The notes below the pieces were generated by a model. The model did not search any database. It worked only from the letters and a program-made list of their open reading frames with translations, and was not told the DNA's origin. A DNA stretch of 64,000 nt. Source: Chitinophagales bacterium. GTDB lineage: Bacteria; Bacteroidota; Bacteroidia; Chitinophagales; LD1. Shown one piece after another: positions 1 to 8,449 of this stretch. The position numbers were made by a program, and so were the translations under genes. Positions within the stretch are counted from its first letter, which is position 1; the number at the start of each line of letters is the position of its first letter. The stretch covers positions 50,458-114,457 of the forward strand of contig JAEUUZ010000001.1 of assembly GCA_016786765.1 (NCBI GenBank). Direction: 5' to 3'.

Positions 1-540
1 ATCACCGCAGAAGGCCTGAACAATAATTTGTACTAAACCATCTCCGGCAAAGATGTCGGCTTTTACATTAATTTTAACTGTGCCGGAGGTATCGATGGTA
101 GTATTTCCTTCAAAATAAATATTTACGCCCGGAGGAGGCACAGCTAAGTAAATGACATTAATGGGATGTGTACTCTTGAATTTTTTAAGAGTAATTGTTG
201 AAAAAACGGAATCGTCTACCAGTCGATCAAGGGTATCTGTTGGATCGTCTATCGACATCGAAAAATCGCACTCATTGCAATTGCGTTCGTAAGCTCTTAA
301 CCAACATTCTCCGGTCCAATATTCAACAAAACTATCGGTAGTATTAAAAATAGTAAGCCCACGAAGCGGTTTAACTATAGAATCGCGTTGTCCTAAAGTA
401 AGTCGGGATAACCCAAGCCCTTTTTTATTCGATTCCAATTGCAATACCGCACTCGAATCAGGAATCAAGATGTTTATGCCCACTTGAGCAAATGTTGTAG
501 ACGATACAAGCAAAAATACAATCGCCAAAAATTTACGCAT
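1..540 (-). CDS. Secreted protein, C-terminus cut off by the window edge
   Basis: Reading leftwards from an ATG at 540, the frame stays open for 180 codons to the window edge, so only the N-terminal part is seen. It starts with a clear signal peptide (MRKFLAIVFLLVSSTTFA, then Q). A segment with the pattern VGIN..PDSSAVLQLES..KGLGLSRLT follows; this is the usual N-terminus of Bacteroidota tail-fibre-like and collagen-like surface proteins. A Cys pair (NCNEC) follows at about residues 86-90. The last visible part, around residues 125-180, looks like beta-rich repeat sequence. The protein is probably exported. Function is unknown; that it is a surface or adhesin-type protein is inference from the N-terminal motif only. 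Confidence 0.75.
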   Translation of the reverse strand, partial: MRKFLAIVFLLVSSTTFAQVGINILIPDSSAVLQLESNKKGLGLSRLTLGQRDSIVKPLRGLTIFNTTDSFVEYWTGECWLRAYERNCNECDFSMSIDDPTDTLDRLVDDSVFSTITLKKFKSTHPINVIYLAVPPPGVNIYFEGNTTIDTSGTVKINVKADIFAGDGLVQIIVQAFCGD

Positions 541-640
541 AAGTCAATTTTATTACTGAACTGAAAGATAGCTAAAGATAGGATATTTTGAATTATTAAG
601 CAGAAATTAAACACTCTGCTTTTACTTCTTTTTCATTTCT

Positions 641-670
641 TTTGAAATCAGGTAAGAAAGTTTAGCTTTA
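641..670 (+). promoter_or_regulatory. Candidate Bacteroidota promoter for the PhoD-like phosphatase gene
   Basis: A TTTG at 641-644 is followed after 18 bases by TAGCTTTA at 663-670, one mismatch from the Bacteroidota -7 element TAnnTTTG. The predicted start of transcription lies about 10 bases before the ATG at 687. This is a pattern match only. Confidence 0.4.
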
Positions 671-686
671 TACAAAACAACAACGT

Positions 687-2543
687 ATGAGAAAAATATT
701 GACGCTTTTATCATTACTTTGGTCGTTCTCAGTTGCTCATGCACAAACCGGGCACACGCGAAGCGATCGTTCAATTCTTGATCCCACTTATGCTCCTTTT
801 TACCATGGCGTAGCTTCTGGAGATCCATTGATTGATAGGGTGATTATTTGGACACGTGTAACTCCTCCAAACTTTGCACCTGTGAGTGTGAGTTGGGAGT
901 TAGCCACAGACAAGAATTTTACTACCATATTTAAATCGGGTTCGGTATCTACCGATTCTTCTAAAGATTACACTGTAAAAGTGGATGTAACCGGTTTACA
1001 AGCCGGTGCTTGGTATTATTATCGTTTTAATGCGTTGGGTAAAAATTCACTGATTGGAAGAACAAGAACCGCTGATGCAGGAAACAATGATTCGTTGCGT
1101 TTTGCTGTAGTTTCATGCTCGAATTATCAGGCAGGTTATTTTAATGCTTATAAAGATATTTCGAAACGAAACGACATTGCTGCCGTATTGCATTTAGGGG
1201 ATTATATTTATGAATATCAAAGCGGTGGTTATGGTTATACCGGAGATACTATGCGTAGGCATGAACCGGCTAATGAAATTTTATCTTTAGCCGATTATAG
1301 AATGCGTCATTCACAATATAAGCTCGATCCGGACTTAAGATCTTGCCACCAGCAATACCCATTTATTACCGTTTGGGATGATCACGAAACCGCCAACGAT
1401 GCCTATAAAGATGGCGCAGAAAATCATACTGCGGGTACAGAAGGTTTATGGACCGATAGACGATTTGCAGGTGAGAAGGCTTATTTCGAATGGATGCCAA
1501 TTCGTGAAAACAATCCGGGCGATGTGATTCACCGCGAAATCACTTTCGGAAACTTAGCCGATTTGATTATGGTGGATACACGCTTAGAAGGAAGAGAACA
1601 ACAAGTAACCGCCACCAGCCCACTCTTGAACGATACAAACCGAACATTAATGGGACCGGTGCAGTTCGCTTGGTTTAAGTCTACGCTTGCGGGCGCCACT
1701 TCTACATGGAAAATTATCGGCAATCAAGTGATGGTTTCGCCTTTGAAGGTTGGAGCTAACGCACTTAATTTAGACCAATGGGATGGATATCCTGAAGAAC
1801 GAAAGAAAATGTATAATCACATTACCGGTAATAACATTAAAAATGTAGTATTTCTTACTGGCGATATTCACACCTCTTGGGGCAACGATTTACCGGCCGA
1901 TTTAACTGCTTACAACAAAAATACAGGTGCCGGTTCTATCGCGGTTGAATATGTATGTACTAGCGTAACCTCACCAGGGCTGCCGGGTATTGGAAATTCA
2001 ACCATTCCAATTGTGAAGAATACAAATCCGTATATGAAGTATGTAGATTTAGAAAAGAAAGGCTATCTACTTTTAGATATTAATAAGCAAAAAGTACAAG
2101 GCGATTGGGTGTATGTGAGTACAGTAACCAGTCGTTCGTTTTCAACAAGCATAGGCGGTTCATGGTACACCGATAAAGATCAACCTTTCTTAAAAGAGGC
2201 AGCAGCAGTATCGACACCAAAAATAAATCCTGTTCCTTTTGCGCCAGATATAACAACAGCTATATCGCCAATTGCAGAGCAAAAAACGGTATTGATTTCA
2301 TGCTATCCAAATCCTACTGCCGACAGATTAGATTTGCAGTATTATATTTTCAAACCGGGAGTAGTGGACATTGAAGTGTATGATTTAACCGGTAAGATAG
2401 TGTATGCGACTAAGGAAGAAAAGAAGACAGCCGGACTTTATGAAACGAATTGTTCATTAGCTTCTTTGCCTGCAGCCAATTATGTAGTAACATTGAGAAC
2501 AGACGGTAAAACTACCTTCTCGAAACAAATTGTGAAGCAATAA
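687..2543 (+). CDS. PhoD-like alkaline phosphatase with T9SS sorting domain
   Basis: This is a 618-residue secreted metallophosphoesterase. A signal peptide (cut after AHA) leads into a PhoD N-terminal Ig-like domain (PFYHGVASGDP...IIWTRVTP, about 35-130). The catalytic domain follows at about 140-500, with metal-binding motifs HLGDYIYEY, WDDHETANDAY and GDIHTSW. The last 80 residues form a type A Por/T9SS sorting domain (CYPNPTADRLDLQYY, ending KQIVKQ). It should hydrolyse phosphodiesters or monoesters outside the cell, helping phosphate supply; PhoD enzymes use Fe3+/Ca2+. A longer paralogue lies at 30836-33499. The gene stands alone, with its own promoter candidate and a terminator directly downstream. 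Confidence 0.92.
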   Translation: MRKILTLLSLLWSFSVAHAQTGHTRSDRSILDPTYAPFYHGVASGDPLIDRVIIWTRVTPPNFAPVSVSWELATDKNFTTIFKSGSVSTDSSKDYTVKVDVTGLQAGAWYYYRFNALGKNSLIGRTRTADAGNNDSLRFAVVSCSNYQAGYFNAYKDISKRNDIAAVLHLGDYIYEYQSGGYGYTGDTMRRHEPANEILSLADYRMRHSQYKLDPDLRSCHQQYPFITVWDDHETANDAYKDGAENHTAGTEGLWTDRRFAGEKAYFEWMPIRENNPGDVIHREITFGNLADLIMVDTRLEGREQQVTATSPLLNDTNRTLMGPVQFAWFKSTLAGATSTWKIIGNQVMVSPLKVGANALNLDQWDGYPEERKKMYNHITGNNIKNVVFLTGDIHTSWGNDLPADLTAYNKNTGAGSIAVEYVCTSVTSPGLPGIGNSTIPIVKNTNPYMKYVDLEKKGYLLLDINKQKVQGDWVYVSTVTSRSFSTSIGGSWYTDKDQPFLKEAAAVSTPKINPVPFAPDITTAISPIAEQKTVLISCYPNPTADRLDLQYYIFKPGVVDIEVYDLTGKIVYATKEEKKTAGLYETNCSLASLPAANYVVTLRTDGKTTFSKQIVKQ

Positions 2544-2564
2544 TCAACAACATAATCATTTTAG

Positions 2565-2596
2565 AAAAAGGATTAACCTCAGGGTTGATCCTTTTT
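2565..2596. terminator. Bidirectional intrinsic terminator
   Basis: Fourteen-base arms with one wobble (AAAAAGGATTAACC at 2565-2578, GGTTGATCCTTTTT at 2583-2596) enclose a TCAG loop. A T-run sits on both strands. It ends the PhoD-like gene 20 bases after its stop codon. Confidence 0.85.
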
Positions 2597-2672
2597 TTGT
2601 TACAGAAGAATTGTCACTGCATGCATAGCTTTCATTATAGTAAAGACAAGGTGTGCGTGCCCCCGCTGGGAA

Positions 2673-2758
2673 GCGGTGTCGGGTCGTTCGCTCCAATTTT
2701 TTTGTAGCGCCAAAGCCCGCCACAAAAAAGATTTCCGCTGCCACCCCTCACGCGCATT
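2673..2758 (+). repeat. Dispersed hairpin repeat, family A, copy 1
   Basis: This copy keeps the family landmarks (GTTCGCTCC on the left, GATTTCCGCTGCCA and CACGCGCATT on the right). Its central stem is TTTTTTTGT/ACAAAAAA, unrelated in sequence to the stems of the other copies but still base-paired. Related copies lie at 41165, 43306, 52057 and 54655. The spacer 2544-3178 holds no convincing gene. Confidence 0.7.
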
Positions 2759-2773
2759 GTGGTGCATAAGTAA

Positions 2774-2945
2774 ATTGATTTGGTGATGGATAGATTTGAT
2801 GATTTGGTGATGAGCGGAAAAGGAGTGGTGCGTTGATAACACCGACCACTGGGGAAGTAGGTAATTTGATGATGGATTGATTTGATGATTTGGTGATGGG
2901 AGGAATTGGAGAGGTGCGGTGATAACACCGAACACAGGGGAAATT
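2774..2945 (+). repeat. Two tandem 86-bp imperfect repeats, each with a hairpin
   Basis: GATTTGGTGA at 2801 recurs at 2887, and TGATAACACCG at 2834 recurs at 2920, giving a period of exactly 86. Each unit carries a small hairpin around a shared ATAA loop. Copy 1 has outer arms AGTGGT/ACCACT. Copy 2 has the inner arms CGGTG/CACCG perfect instead. Short open frames across this stretch only reflect the repeat. Confidence 0.75.
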
Positions 2946-2950
2946 GAAAA

Positions 2951-3039
2951 CGTCACTTCGATCCGCCAAAGGTGGAGAGAAGTCTCATCTTTTTTTTGCA
3001 GAGATTTCTCCGCCTCTGGCGGACTCGTTCGAAATGACG
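2951..3039. repeat. Composite inverted repeat (intergenic REP-like element)
   Basis: The left arm begins CGTCACTTCGA and the right arm ends TTCGAAATGACG, with GAGAAGTCTC and GAGATTTCTC towards the middle. Each arm also contains its own small hairpin (TCCGCC-AAA-GGTGGA and TCCGCC-TCT-GGCGGA). The rest of the spacer, 3040-3160, holds a short direct repeat (CTTGCAGCGGAAA form at about 3074 and 3108) and nothing else recognisable. Confidence 0.7.
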
Positions 3040-3167
3040 AAAAATTATTTATGAAGCATTATTTCGCGTAAGGGGTTGCAGCGGAAAGCCCGCAGTGAAA
3101 CGAGGACTTGCAGCGGAAAACCCGGTGCGCTTCTTAGCGGCATACGCCCAAACGAATGATTTTAAAA

Positions 3168-3193
3168 CAGGATTAACCTTAGCGTTGGTCCTG
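3168..3193 (-). terminator. Terminator hairpin overlapping the end of the PhoH gene
   Basis: Arms CAGGATTAAC (3168-3177) and GTTGGTCCTG (3184-3193) pair over ten positions with two G-U pairs. A T-rich tract follows in the minus direction. The stem includes the last codons and stop of the phoH-like gene, so coding and termination signals overlap. Confidence 0.65.
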
Positions 3194-4135
3194 CTTTAGT
3201 TTATCGTAAGCCTTAATAATTTCTTTCACTAAGCGGTGGCGAACCACATCCATTTCAGTAAGTTGAATCATGGAAATTCCTTCTACATCTTTCAAGATAT
3301 TGATGGCTGTTTTTAAACCCGATTCTTGCGTACGTGGTAAGTCGATTTGCGATGTATCACCGGTGATGATGCATTTTGAACTTGGTCCGATACGGGTGAG
3401 AAACATCTTCATTTGCGGGTTAGTGGCGTTCTGCGCTTCATCCAATAGAATGAAAGAGTAGTCGAGCGTTCGTCCGCGCATGAAGGCCAAAGGCGCCACT
3501 TCAATGATACGGTTTTGCATATAATACAAGAGCTTTTCAGGCGGAATCATATCATCGAGGGCATCGTAGAGCGGACGTAAATACGGATCTACTTTTTCTT
3601 TTAAGTCGCCCGGAAGGAAACCAAGGTTTTCACCGGCTTCCACAGCAGGACGTGTAAGAATGATTTTCTTCACCAACTTTTCTTTCAAGGCGCGGACCGC
3701 AAGGGCTACAGCGGTATAGGTTTTTCCGGTTCCGGCCGGACCTGTAGCAAACAGAATATCGTTTTTATCGGATTCGGTTACCATTAATTGCTGGTTTGCC
3801 GTTCGAGCACGAACGATATGTCCGTTGTTGCCAAACACCAACACATTGTTCAATTGCTTTTCGCTTTGAGCAGCAGCACCTGCATCCTGCAAAATCAACT
3901 TATCTAAATCATCTTCCGTTAGCTTGCCATAGCGCTCGATGTGCGTGATGATTTGCTTTGTTTTTGCATTAAAGTTGTTGAGTTCCTCTTCAACGCCTTC
4001 GGCTTTTATAATATTGCCCCGAGAAACCATTCGGATGGCGGGGAATAATTTTTTGAGATAATTAAACTTGGAGTTATTTATTCCAAAAAAATGTAGCGGG
4101 TCGATACCGTCTATTTCAATAGTCAATTCTTTCAA
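3179..4135 (-). CDS. PhoH family P-loop ATPase
   Basis: The product is a PhoH-like protein (YbeZ type) thought to act in RNA metabolism as an ATPase/helicase-like factor. The Walker A motif GPAGTGKT, the LTRPAVEAGENLGFLPG segment and the Walker B region ILLDEAQNAT are all present. The TTG at 4135 gives 318 residues beginning KELTIEIDGIDP, the normal family N-terminus. Longer frames from ATG 4180 or GTG 4222 add up to 29 residues not typical of the family. The 4222 start would also leave only 8 bases before the divergent gene at 4231, with no room for promoters. I therefore prefer the TTG, but the start is not certain. Confidence 0.88.
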   Translation of the reverse strand: MKELTIEIDGIDPLHFFGINNSKFNYLKKLFPAIRMVSRGNIIKAEGVEEELNNFNAKTKQIITHIERYGKLTEDDLDKLILQDAGAAAQSEKQLNNVLVFGNNGHIVRARTANQQLMVTESDKNDILFATGPAGTGKTYTAVALAVRALKEKLVKKIILTRPAVEAGENLGFLPGDLKEKVDPYLRPLYDALDDMIPPEKLLYYMQNRIIEVAPLAFMRGRTLDYSFILLDEAQNATNPQMKMFLTRIGPSSKCIITGDTSQIDLPRTQESGLKTAINILKDVEGISMIQLTEMDVVRHRLVKEIIKAYDKLKQDQR

Positions 4136-4230
4136 TCGTGTATAATTTAGGTATGTGCAAATTAAGAATTGAAGCACCATTCTTCTACATTGTGAGCGGT
4201 TTTTAATCAACACCTTTTCCACTTTTTAAT

Positions 4231-4980
4231 ATGCCCATCGTCACATTCACATCTGATTTGGCCGGAAGCGGATATTATTTAGCGGCCATAAAGGGCTCTA
4301 TTTTGAAAGCATTTCCGGAGGTGCAGTTGGTGGATGTATCGAATCATATTGGTCCGCTCGATTATAAAGCAGCCGCATTTACCATTCAAAAAGCGTATAG
4401 TTATTTTCCGGAAGGTGCAATTCACCTTGTGCATATCAATGGTGCTGATGGTAGAGGACGAATGCTGATTGCCGAAAAAGACAATCATTTTTTCTTGGTG
4501 TTTGATAATGGCACCGGGCCGTTGATTTTTGAACATGAGCCGGTTCGCTATTATGAAGTGGGGACAGAGCCAGAATCAGGAAGTTTGTTTATTCAAACGA
4601 TTTTGAAAGGCTTGCGAATGGTTATTGAGCGGCAAGACTTGGGCGAAGCGGTACAGCAATATAAAGTGTTGCGCAGATTGAATCCTTTCGGCAATGATGG
4701 TACTATTAAAGGGAGTATTTTATATATCGATCACTTTGGGAATGCGATTACCAATATTACGGAAGAATTCTTCAATCGATACATTACATCAGCTTATACC
4801 ATTTCAGCCGGAGGTGCAAGTTTAGATCGAATTTCAAAACACTACAATGTAAATGAGCCCGGCATTGCTGTTGCTTTTTTCAATAGTCAGGGTTTGTTAG
4901 AGATTGCGCAAAATAACTCGAGGGGTTCGCAATTGTTTGGTTTGAAGGTCGATGGTCCGGTGTTGATTATGGAACGCTAA
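4231..4980 (+). CDS. SAM hydrolase (adenosine-forming), DUF62/SAM hydroxide adenosyltransferase family
   Basis: This 249-residue protein matches the S-adenosyl-L-methionine hydroxide adenosyltransferase family, which splits SAM into adenosine and methionine and is related to fluorinase/chlorinase. Visible marks are the N-terminal TFTSDLAGSGYYLAAIKGSI, the strand VDVSNHIGPLDYKAAAF, FPEGAIHLVHING, and the NGTGPLIFE segment in the middle. A C-terminal beta-barrel region contains GSILYIDHFGNAITNI. There is no signal peptide, so it should be cytoplasmic. It is followed after 15 bases by an aminotransferase, probably co-transcribed. Its role in the cell is not settled for the family. Confidence 0.85.
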   Translation: MPIVTFTSDLAGSGYYLAAIKGSILKAFPEVQLVDVSNHIGPLDYKAAAFTIQKAYSYFPEGAIHLVHINGADGRGRMLIAEKDNHFFLVFDNGTGPLIFEHEPVRYYEVGTEPESGSLFIQTILKGLRMVIERQDLGEAVQQYKVLRRLNPFGNDGTIKGSILYIDHFGNAITNITEEFFNRYITSAYTISAGGASLDRISKHYNVNEPGIAVAFFNSQGLLEIAQNNSRGSQLFGLKVDGPVLIMER

Positions 4981-4995
4981 TTTTAAATTTTTTTT

Positions 4996-6114
4996 ATGGA
5001 TTATAAGCGAATGCCTATTGAGGTGGAATCGCCTGAAATGATAGGCTATTCTAACATCCCCTTTAATTTAGCAGAGAGTTCGGTTACAGACCTGCGCTTT
5101 AAAGATTTAGACTTGAATTTAGATGATTTGGTGATTGCTTATACCGATCATTTTGGAAAGCCGGAGTTGCGTGCACTACTTGCTGAAGAGCATAAAAACA
5201 TTGCTGCATCGGAGGTGTTGCTTACGCCAAGTGCTGCAACGGCTTTGTTTATGATTCATACCACTTTATTGAATGTTGATTCGCATTTGATTGTAGTGAA
5301 ACCGAATTACGGAACAAACATTGAAACCCCTAAAGCCATTGGCTGTGCTGTTGATTATGTTGACTTAAAATTTGAAGACGGTTACTGCATTGATGTGGAG
5401 GACGTAAAACAGAAAATTAAACCGACTACGCGTTTAATCAGTATCACATCGCCACACAATCCAACAGGGACAATTGTTCCGGAAGAAACGATTCAAGCAT
5501 TAATTGCATTGGCTGAGGAGCGTGGATGTTATTTGCTAATCGATGAAACATATAAGTTTTTACAACTTACCGAGAATACAATTCCGGATTATGTTTCACG
5601 AAGTAAGCAAGTAATAAGTGTTTGTTCGTTTTCTAAAGCCTTTGGTTTACCGGGGATTCGCTTGGGCTGGTTAATCACAAAAGACGCAGCGTTGTATCAT
5701 CAATTGTTGGCGGCAAAGGAGCAAATCATTATTGCGAATTCAGTGGTGGATGAAGAAATTGCTTTTCAATTTTATAAGCACAAGAATGCTTTTTTATTGG
5801 CTACCATGGAGCAAGTGAATGCTAATTTTAAAACGTTGCAAACGTTTATGGCGGAACATCCAATTTTGGAATGGGTTGAGCCCAATGGGGGAGTGGTATG
5901 TTTTCCAAGAGTGAAAGCAAATTTGAGATTTGATACCGAAAAATTTTATCATCGACTTTTAGCAGAGTATGCCACATTTGTTGGAGCAGGCCATTGGTTT
6001 GATGAGTCGGATCGCTCGTTCCGACTGGGTTTTGGGTATTTGAGTACGCAAGATTTTAAAGAAGCATTGGTGCGATTAAATAGTTGCTTGGAGGATGCCA
6101 TTGTAAATGCATAG
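4996..6114 (+). CDS. Class I/II PLP-dependent aminotransferase
   Basis: This 372-residue fold-type I aminotransferase carries the PLP-lysine motif SFSKAFGLPGIRLGW (lysine at about 216), the TSPHNPTGT substrate/PLP loop and the LIDETYK segment with the PLP-binding Asp. The ending SFRLGFGYLS holds the arginine that normally binds the substrate carboxylate. Its substrate cannot be read from the sequence. It lies 15 bases after the SAM hydrolase gene, consistent with a two-gene operon. It converges on the pentapeptide protein with only 6 bases between the two stop codons. Confidence 0.88.
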   Translation: MDYKRMPIEVESPEMIGYSNIPFNLAESSVTDLRFKDLDLNLDDLVIAYTDHFGKPELRALLAEEHKNIAASEVLLTPSAATALFMIHTTLLNVDSHLIVVKPNYGTNIETPKAIGCAVDYVDLKFEDGYCIDVEDVKQKIKPTTRLISITSPHNPTGTIVPEETIQALIALAEERGCYLLIDETYKFLQLTENTIPDYVSRSKQVISVCSFSKAFGLPGIRLGWLITKDAALYHQLLAAKEQIIIANSVVDEEIAFQFYKHKNAFLLATMEQVNANFKTLQTFMAEHPILEWVEPNGGVVCFPRVKANLRFDTEKFYHRLLAEYATFVGAGHWFDESDRSFRLGFGYLSTQDFKEALVRLNSCLEDAIVNA

Positions 6115-6120
6115 GAAAAA

Positions 6121-6696
6121 TTAATCTACAATTTCGATATCAAAATGCTGCAGTAAACCCGGTAAGCCCGAAACGGAAAACTTTGCTTTTTTCAGTCGGT
6201 TTTTCTCGGGATGAATGATGTAGTTATAGGCCGTTCTAAAATCAGCCTTTTCCAAAAGCGTATTGTCGAAAATGGCATTCAATAAATCACATTGGTCGAA
6301 AGTGGCTTGCGTTAAATCGGCATCCGAAAAATCGACTTCCTGCAAAGTTGTGTTTTTGAATAATGTCTTTTTGAGTTTCAAGCCATAGCAAGAGGACAAA
6401 TTGAGCTGACAATTCTCAAAAGAGACTGCAAACAGAAATTCATTACAATGGTCGAAATGCAGACCGAGCATTTTGCAATCTTTAAACTGAACGGTGCAAA
6501 AGCTAGTTTGTGAAAGCTTTGCCATACTTAGGTTACAGCCTACAAATTCACATTCAGTAAAATGTACACTGCTAAGGTCGGCATTCAGGAAATTACAATT
6601 CACAAAACGGCAGTTTTCGTATTTTCCTTTAGGAATTGGCGATACAGCGTAATCGATTTTTTGATAGTCTTCGTTTTCGAAATAGGGGAGTGCCAT
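6121..6696 (-). CDS. Pentapeptide-repeat protein, Qnr/McbG-like
   Basis: The 191 residues are almost wholly made of A(D/N)LxF-type pentapeptides, such as NADLSSVHFTECEFVGC and EVDFSDADLTQATFDQCD. Such runs fold into a right-handed quadrilateral beta-helix. The layout resembles Qnr/McbG-type proteins that mimic DNA and protect DNA gyrase: two repeat blocks, a break around residues 95-105, and a C-terminal tail with NRLKKAKFSVSGL. Gyrase protection has not been shown for this protein, and many family members have other or unknown roles. There is no signal peptide. The gene begins just after a heptamer repeat tract. Confidence 0.85.
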   Translation of the reverse strand: MALPYFENEDYQKIDYAVSPIPKGKYENCRFVNCNFLNADLSSVHFTECEFVGCNLSMAKLSQTSFCTVQFKDCKMLGLHFDHCNEFLFAVSFENCQLNLSSCYGLKLKKTLFKNTTLQEVDFSDADLTQATFDQCDLLNAIFDNTLLEKADFRTAYNYIIHPEKNRLKKAKFSVSGLPGLLQHFDIEIVD

Positions 6697-6701
6697 ATTT
6701 T

Positions 6702-6843
6702 GATTTAAGATTTTTTTGATTTAAGATTTACGATGAATGGTTTAAGATGTGTGATTTAAGATTTATGATTTATGATTTAAGATTTATGATTTATGATTTA
6801 TGATTTATGATTTAAGATTTAAGATTTAAGATTTATGATTTAG
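6702..6843. repeat. Heptamer tandem tract GATTTAA/GATTTAT
   Basis: About 140 bp are built mainly of seven-base units GATTTA(A/T), with imperfect units at the left. Shorter relatives of this motif occur at 54755-54780 and 56280-56395. It lies between the pentapeptide gene and the carotenoid operon. Nothing coding is seen in it. Confidence 0.85.
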
Positions 6844-6952
6844 AGGTGTTTAATAATCATATTCAATATTAATATTTTCTTTTTGAGGGAATTCCTTTTT
6901 GGTGTAAACAATTCGTTTAAGTTGTTGTTTCTATACCAAAGCACAAACATTC

Positions 6953-8449
6953 ATGGCGCGTATTGGGGTTATTGGTTCGGGATTTTCGGGGATAAGTGCG
7001 GCTGCATATTTGTCGGCAGCAGGGCATGAGGTGCATGTGTTTGAAAAAAATAGTACAATTGGCGGACGTGCTCGTCAGCTTAAAACCGACAATGGTTATG
7101 TTTTTGATATGGGCCCGAGTTGGTATTGGATGCCCGGGGTTTTTGAAAAATTCTTTCAAGATTTTGGGTACAATGTTTCCGATTTTTATGCATTGAAATT
7201 GTTGGATCCGTCATTTGATGTGGTTTTTGGTGAAAAAAACACTATGCATGTGCCCGAAAATTTTGAGAAGTTGTGTGCAATGTTTGAATCGATTGAATTG
7301 GGCAGTGCAGAAAAGTTGAAGTTGTTCATGCAGGAAGCGGAATATAAGTACAAAACGGGCATAGATAATTTGGTGTACAAGCCGGGTTTATCGCTCACTG
7401 AGTTTGCCGATATGGAGTTGATTCGTGGCGTATTCAGATTACAAGTGTTTTCTTCTTTCAGTAAGCATGTGCGCAGTTTTTTTCAGCATCCCAAACTAAT
7501 TGCGCTGATGGAGTTCCCGGTGTTGTTTTTAGGTGCTATGCCACAAGATACGCCAGCGCTCTATAGTTTGATGAATTATGCCGGATTGAAATTAGGGACT
7601 TGGTATCCGGAAGGTGGCTTTGGGAAAGTGGTAGAAGGTATGGCGGCTGTGGCCTCTAAACATGGTACTGTTTTTCATCTGAATGCCAATGTGCAGAAAA
7701 TAGAGGTTGAAGAAGGCGAAGCAAAATCGTTGTTAGTGAATGGTGTTGCTGAGCACTTTGATGGTATTATTGCTGCTGCCGATTACCATCATGTAGAAAG
7801 CAAATTGTTGCCTGTTGCTTTGCGTAATTATGATGAGAAGTATTGGGACAAAAAAACATTTGCCCCTTCATGCTTGATTTATTACATCGGTGTAAAAAAG
7901 AAGATTGATGGATTACAACATCATACGCTGTTTTTTGATGAATTGTTAGATGAACATGCTGTTGAAATCTATAAACAACCACAATGGCCTGCCAAACCTT
8001 TGTTTTATGTGTGTTGCCCCTCAAAATCGGATGAAACGGTTGCTCCGGCCGGACATGAAAACATATTCCTATTGATGCCTATTGCTCCCGGATTAGAAGA
8101 TTCGGAAGCGATGCGAGAAAAATACTTTCATATTATGATGGATCGACTGGAAAAGCAAACAGGGGAAACTATTCGAGACTACATGGATTATAAGAAAAGT
8201 TATTGTGTGGCCGATTTTATCACAGATTATAATTCATATAAAGGGAATGCTTATGGCCTAGCCAATACCTTGATGCAAACAGCCATCCTAAAACCGAAGA
8301 TTAAAAATAAAGCTGTAAGTAATTTATTCTATACCGGGCAGTTGACCGTGCCGGGACCCGGAGTGCCACCATCCATCATATCCGGAAAAATTGCAGCCGA
8401 ACAATTATCTAAACATCTTAACGCTATTGCCCATGAAATCGCTATTTGA
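6953..8449 (+). CDS. crtI: Phytoene desaturase (CrtI type)
   Basis: This is a 498-residue FAD-dependent carotenoid desaturase that converts phytoene to lycopene through successive dehydrogenations. The N-terminal dinucleotide-binding motif IGVIGSGFSGISAAAYL is followed by the EKN...GGRAR motif. The C-terminal signature FYTGQLTVPGPGVPPSIISGK is typical of CrtI. It is the first gene of the carotenoid operon and overlaps crtB by 17 bases, which points to translational coupling. Length and motifs are normal. The preceding spacer holds the heptamer repeat tract and the likely promoter, though no clear TAnnTTTG element was found. Confidence 0.95.
   Translation: MARIGVIGSGFSGISAAAYLSAAGHEVHVFEKNSTIGGRARQLKTDNGYVFDMGPSWYWMPGVFEKFFQDFGYNVSDFYALKLLDPSFDVVFGEKNTMHVPENFEKLCAMFESIELGSAEKLKLFMQEAEYKYKTGIDNLVYKPGLSLTEFADMELIRGVFRLQVFSSFSKHVRSFFQHPKLIALMEFPVLFLGAMPQDTPALYSLMNYAGLKLGTWYPEGGFGKVVEGMAAVASKHGTVFHLNANVQKIEVEEGEAKSLLVNGVAEHFDGIIAAADYHHVESKLLPVALRNYDEKYWDKKTFAPSCLIYYIGVKKKIDGLQHHTLFFDELLDEHAVEIYKQPQWPAKPLFYVCCPSKSDETVAPAGHENIFLLMPIAPGLEDSEAMREKYFHIMMDRLEKQTGETIRDYMDYKKSYCVADFITDYNSYKGNAYGLANTLMQTAILKPKIKNKAVSNLFYTGQLTVPGPGVPPSIISGKIAAEQLSKHLNAIAHEIAI

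Noticed and set aside
622..828. Minus-strand frame of 68 codons
   Set aside because: It overlaps the promoter and signal peptide of the PhoD-like gene and has no recognisable feature.
2556..2969. Several overlapping minus-strand frames of 60-120 codons rich in HHQIIKS-like phrases
   Set aside because: They are translations of the tandem 86-bp repeat and family A copy 1, in three frames at once.
6702..6843. Repeat tract checked as a possible CRISPR or origin iterons
   Set aside because: Units are only seven bases with no spacers, and no DnaA boxes or replication genes are near.
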